DNA of 64,000 bases, taken from positions 32,044 through 96,043 of the forward strand of contig NZ_RQVA01000009.1 of assembly GCF_003992255.1 (NCBI RefSeq), written 5' to 3'. The translations under genes and the position numbers were made by a program. Of this stretch, positions 1 to 8,245 are shown in pieces. The notes under the pieces were generated by a model, which searched no databases, was not told the DNA's origin, and saw only the letters and a list, made by a program, of their open reading frames with translations. Each line of letters opens with the position of its first letter. Position 1 is the stretch's first letter. The stretch comes from F0422 sp003992255. Lineage in GTDB: Bacteria > Bacillota > Negativicutes > Veillonellales > Veillonellaceae.

Positions 1-194
1 GACCGTTGTGGCAAACGAATCGAGCTAGTAGATGATCCACTCGTTCCAGTAGAAGCACTTTGCTTCCCCGCTTCATTCCAAGATTTTTCAACCTTTTTCC
101 ACGTTTTAGACAACCAACTCGCTTCTACATGTATTGGTGTGAAGATGCTGGCACTGAATAGTGCTAATAAAATAGATGTGGTTAATTTTTTCAT
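1..194 (-). CDS. Secreted protein of unknown function, N-terminus only
   Basis: A leftward reading frame begins with ATG at 194 and runs off the window edge, so only about 64 residues are visible. It starts MKKLTTSILLALFSASIF, a clear Sec signal peptide (two lysines, a hydrophobic core, probable cleavage after VEA). The mature part begins SWLSKTWKKVEKSW and then becomes Ser/Thr/Gly-rich. An AGGAGA ribosome binding site lies a few bases upstream. I do not recognise the family; a periplasmic or outer-membrane location is inferred from the signal peptide alone. Confidence 0.6.
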   Translation of the reverse strand, partial: MKKLTTSILLALFSASIFTPIHVEASWLSKTWKKVEKSWNEAGKQSASTGTSGSSTSSIRLPQR

Positions 195-383
195 GTTCTC
201 TCTCCTAAATTTATGCACTAAGAACATTTATAAAAAAGCATATATAATCTCATATATCATATTCTAAAATTGAGTTATATATGCCTCTCTATTATTATAT
301 TAAGATTTCTTTATAAACACAAAAACATACATAGTATGTATAATGCTAATTTACAATACTAGAATTTGGATTAAATACTGTAT

Positions 384-1199
384 CTACATTCCGTAATGTT
401 TATATAACTCTCCTAATGTAATACTGATACCTTTATCTTCATACGCCTGTTTTCGCTTTTTAAATAAAGCTTGCAACATCTCTCTTTTATCCGAATCTAT
501 AGCATAATGGATTTTTCTATGACACGTTGGACATAAACAAATTATATTTCCTACAAAATCCAAGCTATTTTCATAAAAATCTTGTACTGCCATTGGGATT
601 AAATGATGCGCTTCCATATATGGATTATCATCAAATTGTGATGTAAACGTTATATGATCCGCATCCATATCACACTTCCAATTTGCCCGTTTTTTTGCTT
701 CTTGTGTAATTTTTGGATTACGAGGATATATAAATCTGTTATTTAAAAAAACTTTTTCAGCTCTTGCATCAGAGCTAGTATCCAAGTCTACTTCATCTAA
801 AAAGTCAATTGATGTTTTTCTATCATCAACATAATCTGCTTCTAAATATTTTAGCAAAAATTTGTAAAATGACGACAATGGTGCTGAATAAAACCTACGT
901 GATTCCCTGTTAATTTTAGTCATTTCTGGAAGTTCCATAAAATTTTTTAATTTTCTGTAACAATCCATACTGGCAATATCTTCTATTATACAACCATAAT
1001 AAAATTCATATGCATAGATTAATCGAATCATAGAAACAAAATAGCTCCTAGGCTTGTCAGTTCTTTTCCTTACATTCCCACATTCTATTGTCTCTTGTCT
1101 TACAAATTCAAAAAACTCTTCAAAAATTCCATCTCCTCTACGCAAGTATTCTTGGAACTTTTCATCTTCTTTTTGCAACTGCTGAAATGATGTATTCAT
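384..1199 (-). CDS. HNH endonuclease, last gene of the restriction-modification operon
   Basis: This is a 271-residue protein with a C-terminal HNH nuclease domain at about residues 165-235. The visible motif is EAHHLIPM followed by a Leu-Cys-Pro-x-Cys-His-x3-His segment (NIICLCPTCHRKIH), giving the two conserved histidines and the zinc-binding Cys-x2-Cys. The N-terminal 160 residues are Tyr/Phe-rich and match nothing I recognise. It is the last of four leftward genes after a methyltransferase, a restriction enzyme and a HAD protein, 43 bases behind the HAD stop. HNH proteins of this kind often sit beside C5 methyltransferases, either as a second restriction enzyme or as a nicking or modified-DNA nuclease. 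Which role applies is not visible here. Confidence 0.75.
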   Translation of the reverse strand: MNTSFQQLQKEDEKFQEYLRRGDGIFEEFFEFVRQETIECGNVRKRTDKPRSYFVSMIRLIYAYEFYYGCIIEDIASMDCYRKLKNFMELPEMTKINRESRRFYSAPLSSFYKFLLKYLEADYVDDRKTSIDFLDEVDLDTSSDARAEKVFLNNRFIYPRNPKITQEAKKRANWKCDMDADHITFTSQFDDNPYMEAHHLIPMAVQDFYENSLDFVGNIICLCPTCHRKIHYAIDSDKREMLQALFKKRKQAYEDKGISITLGELYKHYGM

Positions 1200-1242
1200 A
1201 TGTCCCCTTATTTAACACTATACAAATACTTTTTCGAACTCA

Positions 1243-2220
1243 CTAAGTTAAATGCTTAAGTGGTTTTGATGCATTTTTATTAATTTCATCTTCAATTTCA
1301 CGTTTTACTTTACGTGCAATATCTAAGATTTGATTCTTAATCCATAGATGTGCTGTTGTGCCTTCTTGATAATCAGCCTCTGCTAGCATATCTATACGGT
1401 TGCTATCTCGTAGTGTTTTTGCCTGCTTAAAGGGAGCTTCATAATCATCAGCATGTTTTTTTGCATCATTTAGCTTATACACTCCTAATGTGTATCCGCC
1501 GCCTTTTTTTACAACAGAAAATGCCGGAATATCACTAGGGCCATCTGCAATATAAATAATATTACTGAAAGGAATCCGTCTGCTTTTTTCAGGAATAGAA
1601 GAATTTACATCAATATTCCATTCTTTGATATTAGCACCTTTATTAATTTCAAATAGAGCTCTCGTTTTAGAAGTATTATCTATAGTATAGCCAATCTCAG
1701 AAATAATCCATTCATCATCTTGTGTTTTACTTTGAATTAATTCACAACCCCAAATATCATTTACATACGGAGCCACTATACTCCCCTTAATCATTTCTGC
1801 AAAACCAGTGCTAACAATATAATGCTCTACTGAAAATCCGTATCCACTGAACTCCTTATTATCATCAAAAAGTTTCTGTGTAGATTTAAAAATTTCCTCG
1901 ACTCCTTTGTAGAACTTTATTTTTGCACCTAACTTTCTAAGAACCGCATTATTTAATGGTGAAGTAATCTCTGACTCCTTCGTTGCTTTTCCTTTTGCAA
2001 AATATCCATCATTTTTAGCATGATTAATAAAGTGATTTAAATAAATCGTCTCTCTATTAATCTTAACCTCTTGATCCGTAAAATATCTTGCACCTAATTC
2101 ATTTACCTCATCCCAAAATGGATCTCCTTTGATACCATAAGCATCAAAAATAGGATCTTGCATATATCCATCTACTAATGTTTTATTAAAGTCCCAAACT
2201 ACTGCGATAACATTTTTCAT
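1243..2220 (-). CDS. HAD-superfamily hydrolase in a restriction-modification operon, altered motif I
   Basis: This 325-residue protein has a haloacid dehalogenase fold. Motif I is VVWDFNKTLVDG near residue 10, motif II is HYIVSTGF in the middle, and motif IV is IYIADGPSDIPAF near residue 225. The usual motif I is Asp-x-Asp-x-Thr; here the second aspartate, the general acid/base in HAD phosphatases, is Asn (codon AAT). Activity may therefore be reduced or different. The gene starts 3 bases after the stop of the restriction enzyme, so the two are probably translated together. Related HAD proteins occur as free-standing genes, and a role in restriction is inferred only from position. The substrate is unknown. 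Confidence 0.7.
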   Translation of the reverse strand: MKNVIAVVWDFNKTLVDGYMQDPIFDAYGIKGDPFWDEVNELGARYFTDQEVKINRETIYLNHFINHAKNDGYFAKGKATKESEITSPLNNAVLRKLGAKIKFYKGVEEIFKSTQKLFDDNKEFSGYGFSVEHYIVSTGFAEMIKGSIVAPYVNDIWGCELIQSKTQDDEWIISEIGYTIDNTSKTRALFEINKGANIKEWNIDVNSSIPEKSRRIPFSNIIYIADGPSDIPAFSVVKKGGGYTLGVYKLNDAKKHADDYEAPFKQAKTLRDSNRIDMLAEADYQEGTTAHLWIKNQILDIARKVKREIEDEINKNASKPLKHLT

Positions 2221-2223
2221 TTT

Positions 2224-3537
2224 TTAATCATCCTCCCCTATCTCATAAGGGTTTTCCCCTGTCATAAATTCCTCAAAACTTCCGATTGGAGCAAAATCAA
2301 TATATATTTTAGATTTATCGCCATCTTTGTGCCATAAGCGAATAGAATCTGTGCCTTTCTTTTCCAACCACTTTCTTGTGACTAGAGTCCGTTCTTTCAA
2401 ACCTAATACTTCCACTAATAACCATTCACCCAATGCCCCTTGTCCGAAGCGTACACCATTTTCATCTTTTTCTGTTCTACTACCAGATTGGAACCCTTTC
2501 ATTCCACTTTGAGAAATAAGCCCTGGAATTTCTTTTCCATTTGGCAATACGATATGGAAACGCAAATCTTGTTTTTCCTTGCCCGCATTCACATCAGCTT
2601 TTTGTTGTTCTACAAACTTGAAGATATTATCTGTAAAGAAGTCTGGATATTTTTTATGAAATTCCTGTGGAATAGGGACGTAAATTTCTCGTCCCGGTCT
2701 ACGTCTATTAGATCCTTTACTTTTAGATGCAGCATTCCACATATTTAATCCAGATTTTTCTTCTACCTCTTTAGTTCGATAGGAATATAGAGGCAAAAAT
2801 ACTTCACGAACCATAGAGTCTTCTTCTTGAACACTGAAATTAACACTTTTATAAGAATTAAGAAGAAAGTCAAAGGGATCTTCAATAATATCCACATCAA
2901 ATTCTTCTACAATCTCTGTTTCTGGCTCATCACTACCAAAAAACTGAAAAATTTGAGAATCACCATAAGTGTATTTATAACGTTTAAGTCCATCTGACCA
3001 AGAAAATGATGTTGCGGTTCTTTCAAATTCACCTAGATTATGTAAATCAACTAAGGGGTAGGATGCTTCTTGTACCACAAATTTCCCATAATCTCGTGTT
3101 ACATAGTGATATATATTATGACCATTTGTTAAGCCCAACTGACAATAATCCGACTGCATTCTATCATTTTTAATCATCGATATAGTCGTTGCGATATGTA
3201 ACGGATTATCTGTGCGTAGAGCAGCATCAATTTCTGATTTATAACTTTTTAGTTGCATAACCTTTTGATAAGATGGTTTACTATGCATCCAAGTTTTTAA
3301 ACCAATCCCTATACGTAGATTACCAAATACGGATAGTATATCATGTGGAGTATTTCCAATATCTACATTTTGTGCCTGAAATACGCGAGCAAAAATCGTT
3401 TCTTGAAACTTAGAATCTAAATATGGAATCATATCTCCTTGTTTCTGCCTAAACAAATTTGATAAAGCGCCATAAACCTTTAAAAAGTGAATATATTCTT
3501 CTCGTTGTTTCTTTGAATATCGCTCCCAAACTGACAT
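2224..3537 (-). CDS. Probable type II restriction endonuclease with NgoFVII/BfiI-like C-terminal DNA-binding domain
   Basis: This 437-residue protein sits 13 bases downstream of a C5 methyltransferase, where a partner restriction enzyme would be. The C-terminal 170 residues (from SGLNMWN through REIYVPIPQEFHKKYPDFF to ALGEWLLVEVLGLKERTLVT) resemble, from memory, the B3-like recognition domain of NgoFVII-type enzymes. The N-terminal half does not show the phospholipase D HxK signature of the NgoFVII and BfiI nuclease domain. It instead has Asp59, Asp66 and a Gly-Leu-Lys81 stretch (GNLRIGIGLKTW) that could be a PD-(D/E)xK-type core. The recognition site cannot be read from the sequence. An alternative is a non-nuclease accessory DNA-binding protein. 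Confidence 0.6.
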   Translation of the reverse strand: MSVWERYSKKQREEYIHFLKVYGALSNLFRQKQGDMIPYLDSKFQETIFARVFQAQNVDIGNTPHDILSVFGNLRIGIGLKTWMHSKPSYQKVMQLKSYKSEIDAALRTDNPLHIATTISMIKNDRMQSDYCQLGLTNGHNIYHYVTRDYGKFVVQEASYPLVDLHNLGEFERTATSFSWSDGLKRYKYTYGDSQIFQFFGSDEPETEIVEEFDVDIIEDPFDFLLNSYKSVNFSVQEEDSMVREVFLPLYSYRTKEVEEKSGLNMWNAASKSKGSNRRRPGREIYVPIPQEFHKKYPDFFTDNIFKFVEQQKADVNAGKEKQDLRFHIVLPNGKEIPGLISQSGMKGFQSGSRTEKDENGVRFGQGALGEWLLVEVLGLKERTLVTRKWLEKKGTDSIRLWHKDGDKSKIYIDFAPIGSFEEFMTGENPYEIGEDD

Positions 3538-3550
3538 ACTATCACCTACC

Positions 3551-4489
3551 CTACATCGCTTTTTTTATCTCTTCTGCAATTCTACGAACTACTGGTACAA
3601 CTACACTATTACCTGCTTGTTTATACAAATGTGATTTCGCCATTTCTGGTAATTGGAATTTTTCTGGAAACCCTTGAAATAAAAAGCATTCCTTTGGAGA
3701 AAGTTTCCGTATTCCTTTATGGGTCTTAATTAAAGGCACGTTATGTCCACCTGTCCCCATATTAGCTGTCAATGTAGGGCATACATTGGACTTATTCTCT
3801 CTCACATATTTACGTCGCCATTGATATAGTGTATCAGTCTTTGTCATAGCTTCTTCTAGTAAATCATAGAAATTGCACTTTTTCTCTGTATAAAATAAAC
3901 TCGAATCCATTTCATCATGATCGATGATATCTTTAATACTCTTTTCTAATGGAATCGATTGTGGAAACATAAACTTTTGAGCCACTTCCTTATCTAAAAA
4001 ACCGATGATATATATCCGTTCTCGGTTTTGTGGAACATTACCATATGTCATACCATTTAGCACTTGATACTTTACGGTATACCCCAAATCTTGTAGTGTA
4101 TCTAGGATAACTCTGAATGTATTCCCATTGTCATGCCCTACTAAGTTTTTTACATTTTCCAAGAATACTATCTTAGGCTTCTTCGCTTCAATAATTCGAG
4201 CTAACTCAAAAAATAAATCTCCTCGACCTTTTTTATCTTGAAAACCCTCACGATATCCTGCAACCGAAAATGCTTGGCATGGAAAGCCACCTAAAATAAT
4301 ATCTACATCTGGGACATCCTCAGCTTTTACATCACGAATATCTCGACCATCCACAGTAAGGTCAAAGTTATATTCAAATGTAGTTCTTGCTTTCTCATCA
4401 AATTCATTAGCATATATAGTTTTACAAACATCTTCAAAGCCAAAATCTATACCACCAACGCCGGCAAAAAAAGAGGCACACTTTAACAT
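3551..4489 (-). CDS. DNA (cytosine-5-)-methyltransferase
   Basis: This 312-residue protein carries the standard C5-methyltransferase motifs in order: FAGVGGIDFGFE (motif I, SAM binding), GGFPCQAFSVAG (motif IV with the catalytic Pro-Cys), FLENVKNL (motif VI Glu-Asn-Val), QNRERIYIIGF (motif VIII), a short target-recognition region including PTLTANMGTGGHNVP, LSPKECFLFQGFP (motif IX) and KQAGNSVVVPVV (motif X). It transfers a methyl group to carbon 5 of cytosine in the host's recognition site, protecting it from the adjacent endonuclease. It is the first gene of the operon; AGGAG lies 7 bases before ATG. The length is normal for a single-specificity enzyme, and no part looks broken. Confidence 0.95.
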   Translation of the reverse strand: MLKCASFFAGVGGIDFGFEDVCKTIYANEFDEKARTTFEYNFDLTVDGRDIRDVKAEDVPDVDIILGGFPCQAFSVAGYREGFQDKKGRGDLFFELARIIEAKKPKIVFLENVKNLVGHDNGNTFRVILDTLQDLGYTVKYQVLNGMTYGNVPQNRERIYIIGFLDKEVAQKFMFPQSIPLEKSIKDIIDHDEMDSSLFYTEKKCNFYDLLEEAMTKTDTLYQWRRKYVRENKSNVCPTLTANMGTGGHNVPLIKTHKGIRKLSPKECFLFQGFPEKFQLPEMAKSHLYKQAGNSVVVPVVRRIAEEIKKAM

Positions 4490-4843
4490 ATTTATCTCCT
4501 ACAATATAAATAGCGGCGCGCCGCAATTTATTCTTCAAAAATTTTTTCTTACTACACAAAGCCATAAAAGGGAATATACATACTTATTTTATCACAGAAT
4601 CTTCTTCACTGCGACACTCCTTTTATGATAATTATAAATAAGCTTCTCCATTACTATAACTAGAAAATCATACATCTACAATAAATTTAAGATCACTGTA
4701 CCAGCTCTTATACATAAGATCAATAAAAAAATAAAAAGAACACTACACATCCTATAGCAAACTTAAGTCTTCTCACAGTTTGTCAAGAAATGCATAGCGT
4801 TCTTTCTTATCTTATGGTGATTGTATCAACTTTAAAAAGTATC
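4490..4843. other. Intergenic region between the R-M operon and the acetyltransferase
   Basis: About 350 bases without a convincing gene. It contains the methyltransferase ribosome binding site and the GC palindrome at 4513-4524. The rest is AT-rich sequence in which I see no terminator, repeat or RNA gene. It probably marks the right edge of the accessory R-M insertion. Confidence 0.5.
4513..4524. promoter_or_regulatory. 12-bp GC-only palindrome upstream of the methyltransferase start
   Basis: GCGGCGCGCCGC is a perfect palindrome 24-35 bases before the methyltransferase ATG, inside otherwise very AT-rich DNA. A possible -35 (TTGAAG) lies on one side and an AT-rich -10-like stretch (TATTTA) on the other, so it could be an operator within the promoter. 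Its arms read GCGGC and GCCGC, which equal the GCSGC site recalled for NgoFVII. Methylation-dependent or protein-mediated autoregulation is an inference. Confidence 0.4.
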
Positions 4844-6025
4844 TTACCACCATTCATTAATATATGTATTTTGTCTTGGGTAGGCACGGTTCAATACTTC
4901 TAAAATATCTTCCGGCCCTTCTAATTTTTCCTCAAAGGCCAATTCTGTGGCACTCATACGGCCCATTAGCAATAACCCTAAGGAACCTACGGAGAACACT
5001 AGTTTCGCATTCACGTCTACATGATCTTTATGCTTCACGATGTGTGCTTTTCCCTCTTTATAGGACACTACATAGGTACCGTGATTCCAAGGACATAGTT
5101 CATCGCGTACCCCAAATTGGATAGCTCCTTCTAAGGCTACTGGAACGGGGATACTCTCCATAGCTAATTTCACATCCACGATACGACTCATCATAAACGG
5201 CATCGTGCTATGCCCCACTTTTCCATCTGGCTGAAAGATATACCCTTGATCGATCATACCTTCGTTCCAACGTACACTTTCACCTTGGGAGCGATGATTA
5301 TATAAGAAGTTCAATAACGACTTCTGTGCTCGACGTGTCGTGTACACAAATTCTGACACACTGATTTCAGGCTCTCCTAATCGATAGAAACAATACCCTT
5401 CTAATTGGCCAGAATCATTTTTCACGTACCCTACTTGTACGCCTTCTGCGAATAGGGACTCTAACAAACGAACCCATTCTTTTTCTTTGCGCAAAGAATA
5501 GCCCGACAATGGTTTTGTATATGTTTCGTATACGCCAGCCAATCGTTTCCACTCGCGTGGGGATCGCAACATGCCAAAGGATAGCTCATGGCTCGTCAAC
5601 GGACGAAGATCATCTAGCTTCATCGTTTGCACCCATTGGTGTGCATATAATTCCCAACCATATTGTTGGTAAAAGCCCGCTTTCGATGGCATCAAAATGG
5701 TTAACCCTTGACCTCGTTTTTTCAACTCTTCTAAGGCTGCTTTCAATAATTTTTTACCAACTCCATGACGGCGCATAATAGGATCCGTAGCCACCCCAAT
5801 CATATAGCTCATAGGGAGGTTCACGCCACGAACACGAATTGTATTTTGTCGCAAATGAACGGTACTCACTAAATAACTGTGATCGATACCGACCATCGTA
5901 TTGTCCGCTTCATAAGCTTTTTCGAAATAATAATTAAAAAATGGATGCCCTTCTGGCTCGAAGCAGTAGGCCCACAAACGTTTTACATCATTGAAATCCG
6001 TCTCTTTTGCTATTCTAAACTTCAA
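4844..6025 (-). CDS. Eis-like GNAT N-acetyltransferase with C-terminal sterol-carrier-like domain
   Basis: The N-terminal part is a GNAT fold, with acetyl-CoA-binding sequence at MRRHGVGKKLLKAALEELKKRG. A second GNAT-like region follows, and the last 110 residues are an SCP2-like domain, the three-part arrangement of the Eis family. Eis relatives acetylate amines such as aminoglycosides or proteins; the substrate here is unknown. I place the start at a TTG (6025), giving 393 residues beginning LKFRIAKETDF, because AGAGGG lies just upstream of it. An ATG ten codons earlier has no ribosome binding site. It appears to be a single-gene unit. Confidence 0.8.
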   Translation of the reverse strand: MKFRIAKETDFNDVKRLWAYCFEPEGHPFFNYYFEKAYEADNTMVGIDHSYLVSTVHLRQNTIRVRGVNLPMSYMIGVATDPIMRRHGVGKKLLKAALEELKKRGQGLTILMPSKAGFYQQYGWELYAHQWVQTMKLDDLRPLTSHELSFGMLRSPREWKRLAGVYETYTKPLSGYSLRKEKEWVRLLESLFAEGVQVGYVKNDSGQLEGYCFYRLGEPEISVSEFVYTTRRAQKSLLNFLYNHRSQGESVRWNEGMIDQGYIFQPDGKVGHSTMPFMMSRIVDVKLAMESIPVPVALEGAIQFGVRDELCPWNHGTYVVSYKEGKAHIVKHKDHVDVNAKLVFSVGSLGLLLMGRMSATELAFEEKLEGPEDILEVLNRAYPRQNTYINEWW

Positions 6026-6090
6026 AATTATCCCTCTTCCATAGATATGGTACACATACTAACAGTTCAATTCATCTATCTTATTATTAT

Positions 6091-6123
6091 ATAAAAAAAT
6101 AAGGGTCTACTGCTAGACCCTTT
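6091..6123 (-). terminator. Rho-independent terminator after the LysE gene
   Basis: The stem AAGGGTCTA / TAGACCCTT with a four-base loop is followed, on the minus strand, by ATTTTTTTATA. It lies about 75 bases downstream of the LysE-family stop codon. Confidence 0.8.
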
Positions 6124-6197
6124 ATACACTTCTTTTGTGAAAGTTTACAGATCCAACAACTTACTCTGTTGTACTGTATATAAAACAAAGTGTTAGC

Positions 6198-6806
6198 TTA
6201 TAGATACATAAACACACCATCTACAAATAATTTTGCTCCGTAGCCGAATAAGATGAGTCCACAAATGCGATTAATCCAAATGAGCTGAGAAATTTGTATC
6301 CGCTTGGCTAACTTATGAATGACCGTAGACAAGGCACCAAACCAAGCAAAGGCAGATACGATATACCCCAACAAGAAATATATAGCGGCATCCTCTGGAA
6401 TGCTAGCTTTCACAGCGCCGAACATCATCGTCACATCGATCAGTGCCTGTGGGTTCAACCATGCCACCGCAAAGGCTGTGGTCACAATATTCCAAATCGT
6501 CACATTCGTATCCATGTGAGATACTTGTGGTTCTGAATTAAACACGGTATAACCCATATAAAAAATAACGGCCCCACCCAATAGTAGAATAATGCCTTTC
6601 AGAAATGGCCATATATCAAAGATAGCACCGATGCCATAAAAAGCAGACACGCTTAATGTAATATCAAAAAATGCCACAATTAAAATGGTAATCACAATGC
6701 GAGATACCTTTTGGACCAACGCGGTATTCACAATAAATAGGTTTTGCATTCCAATGGGTGCCAATACGGCAAATCCCAATAGAAGCCCTTCCCAAAAATA
6801 GGTCAT
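6198..6806 (-). CDS. LysE/ArgO-family amino-acid exporter
   Basis: This 202-residue inner-membrane protein has about six hydrophobic segments. The N-terminal FAVLAPIGMQNLFIVNTAL is the LysE-family signature, and NPQALIDVTMMFG later is also typical. The family exports basic amino acids such as lysine and arginine by proton exchange; the exact substrate cannot be told. I place the start at ATG 6806 (MTYFWEG) because AAAGGAG lies six bases upstream. An in-frame ATG five codons earlier would contain that binding site within the gene. A terminator follows, so it is transcribed alone. Confidence 0.85.
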   Translation of the reverse strand: MTYFWEGLLLGFAVLAPIGMQNLFIVNTALVQKVSRIVITILIVAFFDITLSVSAFYGIGAIFDIWPFLKGIILLLGGAVIFYMGYTVFNSEPQVSHMDTNVTIWNIVTTAFAVAWLNPQALIDVTMMFGAVKASIPEDAAIYFLLGYIVSAFAWFGALSTVIHKLAKRIQISQLIWINRICGLILFGYGAKLFVDGVFMYL

Positions 6807-6941
6807 ATTGGCTCCTTTCATTATCTACATCCATTCTGTTACTACCTAGGTATTGTACGGCTTGACGTGAAGTCTTGTACAGTACCAGTAAGCGCGTCCC
6901 CAGATGACATCGCCAAGAACGAGCTACTTTTTAACCAACGA

Positions 6942-6982
6942 GAAAATAAAACTCCTAGGAACCTATGCTATTGTCCCTAGGA
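6942..6982 (-). terminator. Terminator after the DUF2156 gene
   Basis: The stem TCCTAGG / CCTAGGA with a loop of about 16 bases is followed on the minus strand by GTTTTATTTT, about 15 bases past the stop codon at 6998. Confidence 0.65.
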
Positions 6983-6997
6983 ATTACATGCTATATG

Positions 6998-7915
6998 TTA
7001 TAGAGTGTCATCACAGCTGCCCTGTTTGATGCAACGGGCATCAAATTTTTCTGCAAAATGGTCTGGATGATACGATTCTTTTGCCATGCGAAGACCTGGC
7101 AATCCCATATCCTCTTCACGGTTGATAAATTTTGTATCGGCGAATTCATGACGAATAAATTCATTGTTGATGGCTTGATACAAACCACGAATAGTCGGAT
7201 TTGCTTTTTCAATGTGGATCAACGCCATGTGTTCATTCAGCATTTCCCCAATCGTGAAAGCCTCGACATGTCCGAACAGTTTAATGCATCCGCCCACAAG
7301 ACCTAATGCATCCCAATGATCAAAGAGTAAGTTGATAGCTGTCAACTCATCTTCAATGCCTTCTTCATGATGAGTTTCTACCCATTGTGCTGCCGCTTCT
7401 CGGCAAAGTGGAATTGTAGTCTCATCAATGGGCATATATTCATAGTTAGAATATTGCATACGGAATTGATTTAAATGATTTTTCTTTTGACGTAACTTTT
7501 TACCAGCTAAGGTAATCATATCTTCTGTACGATAAATATATTCAAAGTTATCTCTGTCTGCAGTAAATTCATAACAATCTGGACATAGCTTTTGCATCCG
7601 TTCCATCATAATAGGGTTAACACCTTTTAATAAAAATGGAATTTGATTGTCTTTGAACCATTCCTTAGCCATTTGTAAACCATCGACAAATTTGGCATCT
7701 TTTCCTGCAAATGGTGGCAGCATAAATGGAGTGTCCGTCACTCCGCCACCTTTAATAAATAATACGCCTTCTTCTTCTGCCCAAGTAATGCCATACGCAT
7801 CTTGCCACATAAACAATGTAGTAAAACTGTTATCTGACGCTTCATAATGATGCTCTGCAAAATACGCATCAATACGGGGCTTATCTTCTAAGGTAAAACG
7901 CTTAAAGTCTAAAAT
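6998..7915 (-). CDS. DUF2156 (GNAT-like, phosphatidylglycerol lysyltransferase-type) protein with apparent ATT start
   Basis: The protein is DUF2156-like, a GNAT-fold family related to the catalytic half of lysyl-phosphatidylglycerol synthases. GKKLRQKKNHLNQF and the downstream NEFIRHEFADTKFINREEDMG region are typical. The first in-frame ATG (7816) falls inside the conserved N-terminal block and has no ribosome binding site. Extending the open frame 33 codons upstream gives xLDFKRFTLEDKPRIDAYF and ASDNSFTTLFMW, which is how family members normally begin. That extension starts at an ATT codon (7915), placed 9 bases after a perfect AGGAGG. I therefore annotate 305 residues from ATT. Function is unknown beyond family; it is a single gene ending in its own terminator. 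Confidence 0.75.
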   Translation of the reverse strand: MLDFKRFTLEDKPRIDAYFAEHHYEASDNSFTTLFMWQDAYGITWAEEEGVLFIKGGGVTDTPFMLPPFAGKDAKFVDGLQMAKEWFKDNQIPFLLKGVNPIMMERMQKLCPDCYEFTADRDNFEYIYRTEDMITLAGKKLRQKKNHLNQFRMQYSNYEYMPIDETTIPLCREAAAQWVETHHEEGIEDELTAINLLFDHWDALGLVGGCIKLFGHVEAFTIGEMLNEHMALIHIEKANPTIRGLYQAINNEFIRHEFADTKFINREEDMGLPGLRMAKESYHPDHFAEKFDARCIKQGSCDDTL

Positions 7916-8061
7916 AGGACTCGCCTCCTAATACACTGATTTTATGATATAACATTACTATTATATGCTATTCATCGATAAAATTCAATGCAGAAAAGTA
8001 TAATGCCATTTCGAGTAGTAACCATGTGGCGCACCTTTACTACCTAAACACTGAGGAACGC

Positions 8062-8241
8062 AGTTACGAGTAGCAGCCTTTGTTGCGTTCGTAACCACCT
8101 AAATTACGAAAACGCAAAAAGACCGCAACATGCTCCTGAACAAACCTACCGTAGGATCAGTTTGAGAAGGAGTATGTTACGGTCTTTCCTTATACATAAT
8201 TAGCTATACAAACGCCACAGGCTACATAACGAAACAAGTGA
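8062..8241. repeat. Interspersed hairpin repeat, copy A (after gyrA)
   Basis: This is one of five related elements in the window. Outer arms (GAGTAGCAGCCTTTGTTGCG on the left, AACGCCACAGGCTACATAAC on the right) are inverted. They enclose a 17-bp stem, GACCGCAACATGCTCCT with AGGAGTATGTTACGGTC, plus a small inner hairpin CCTACCGTAGG. A second partial left arm lies at about 8010-8055. The right end stops about 4 bases from the gyrA stop codon. On the minus strand the stem is followed by TTTTTGCGTTTT, so it probably also terminates gyrA transcription. Confidence 0.8.
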
Positions 8242-8245
8242 CGAC

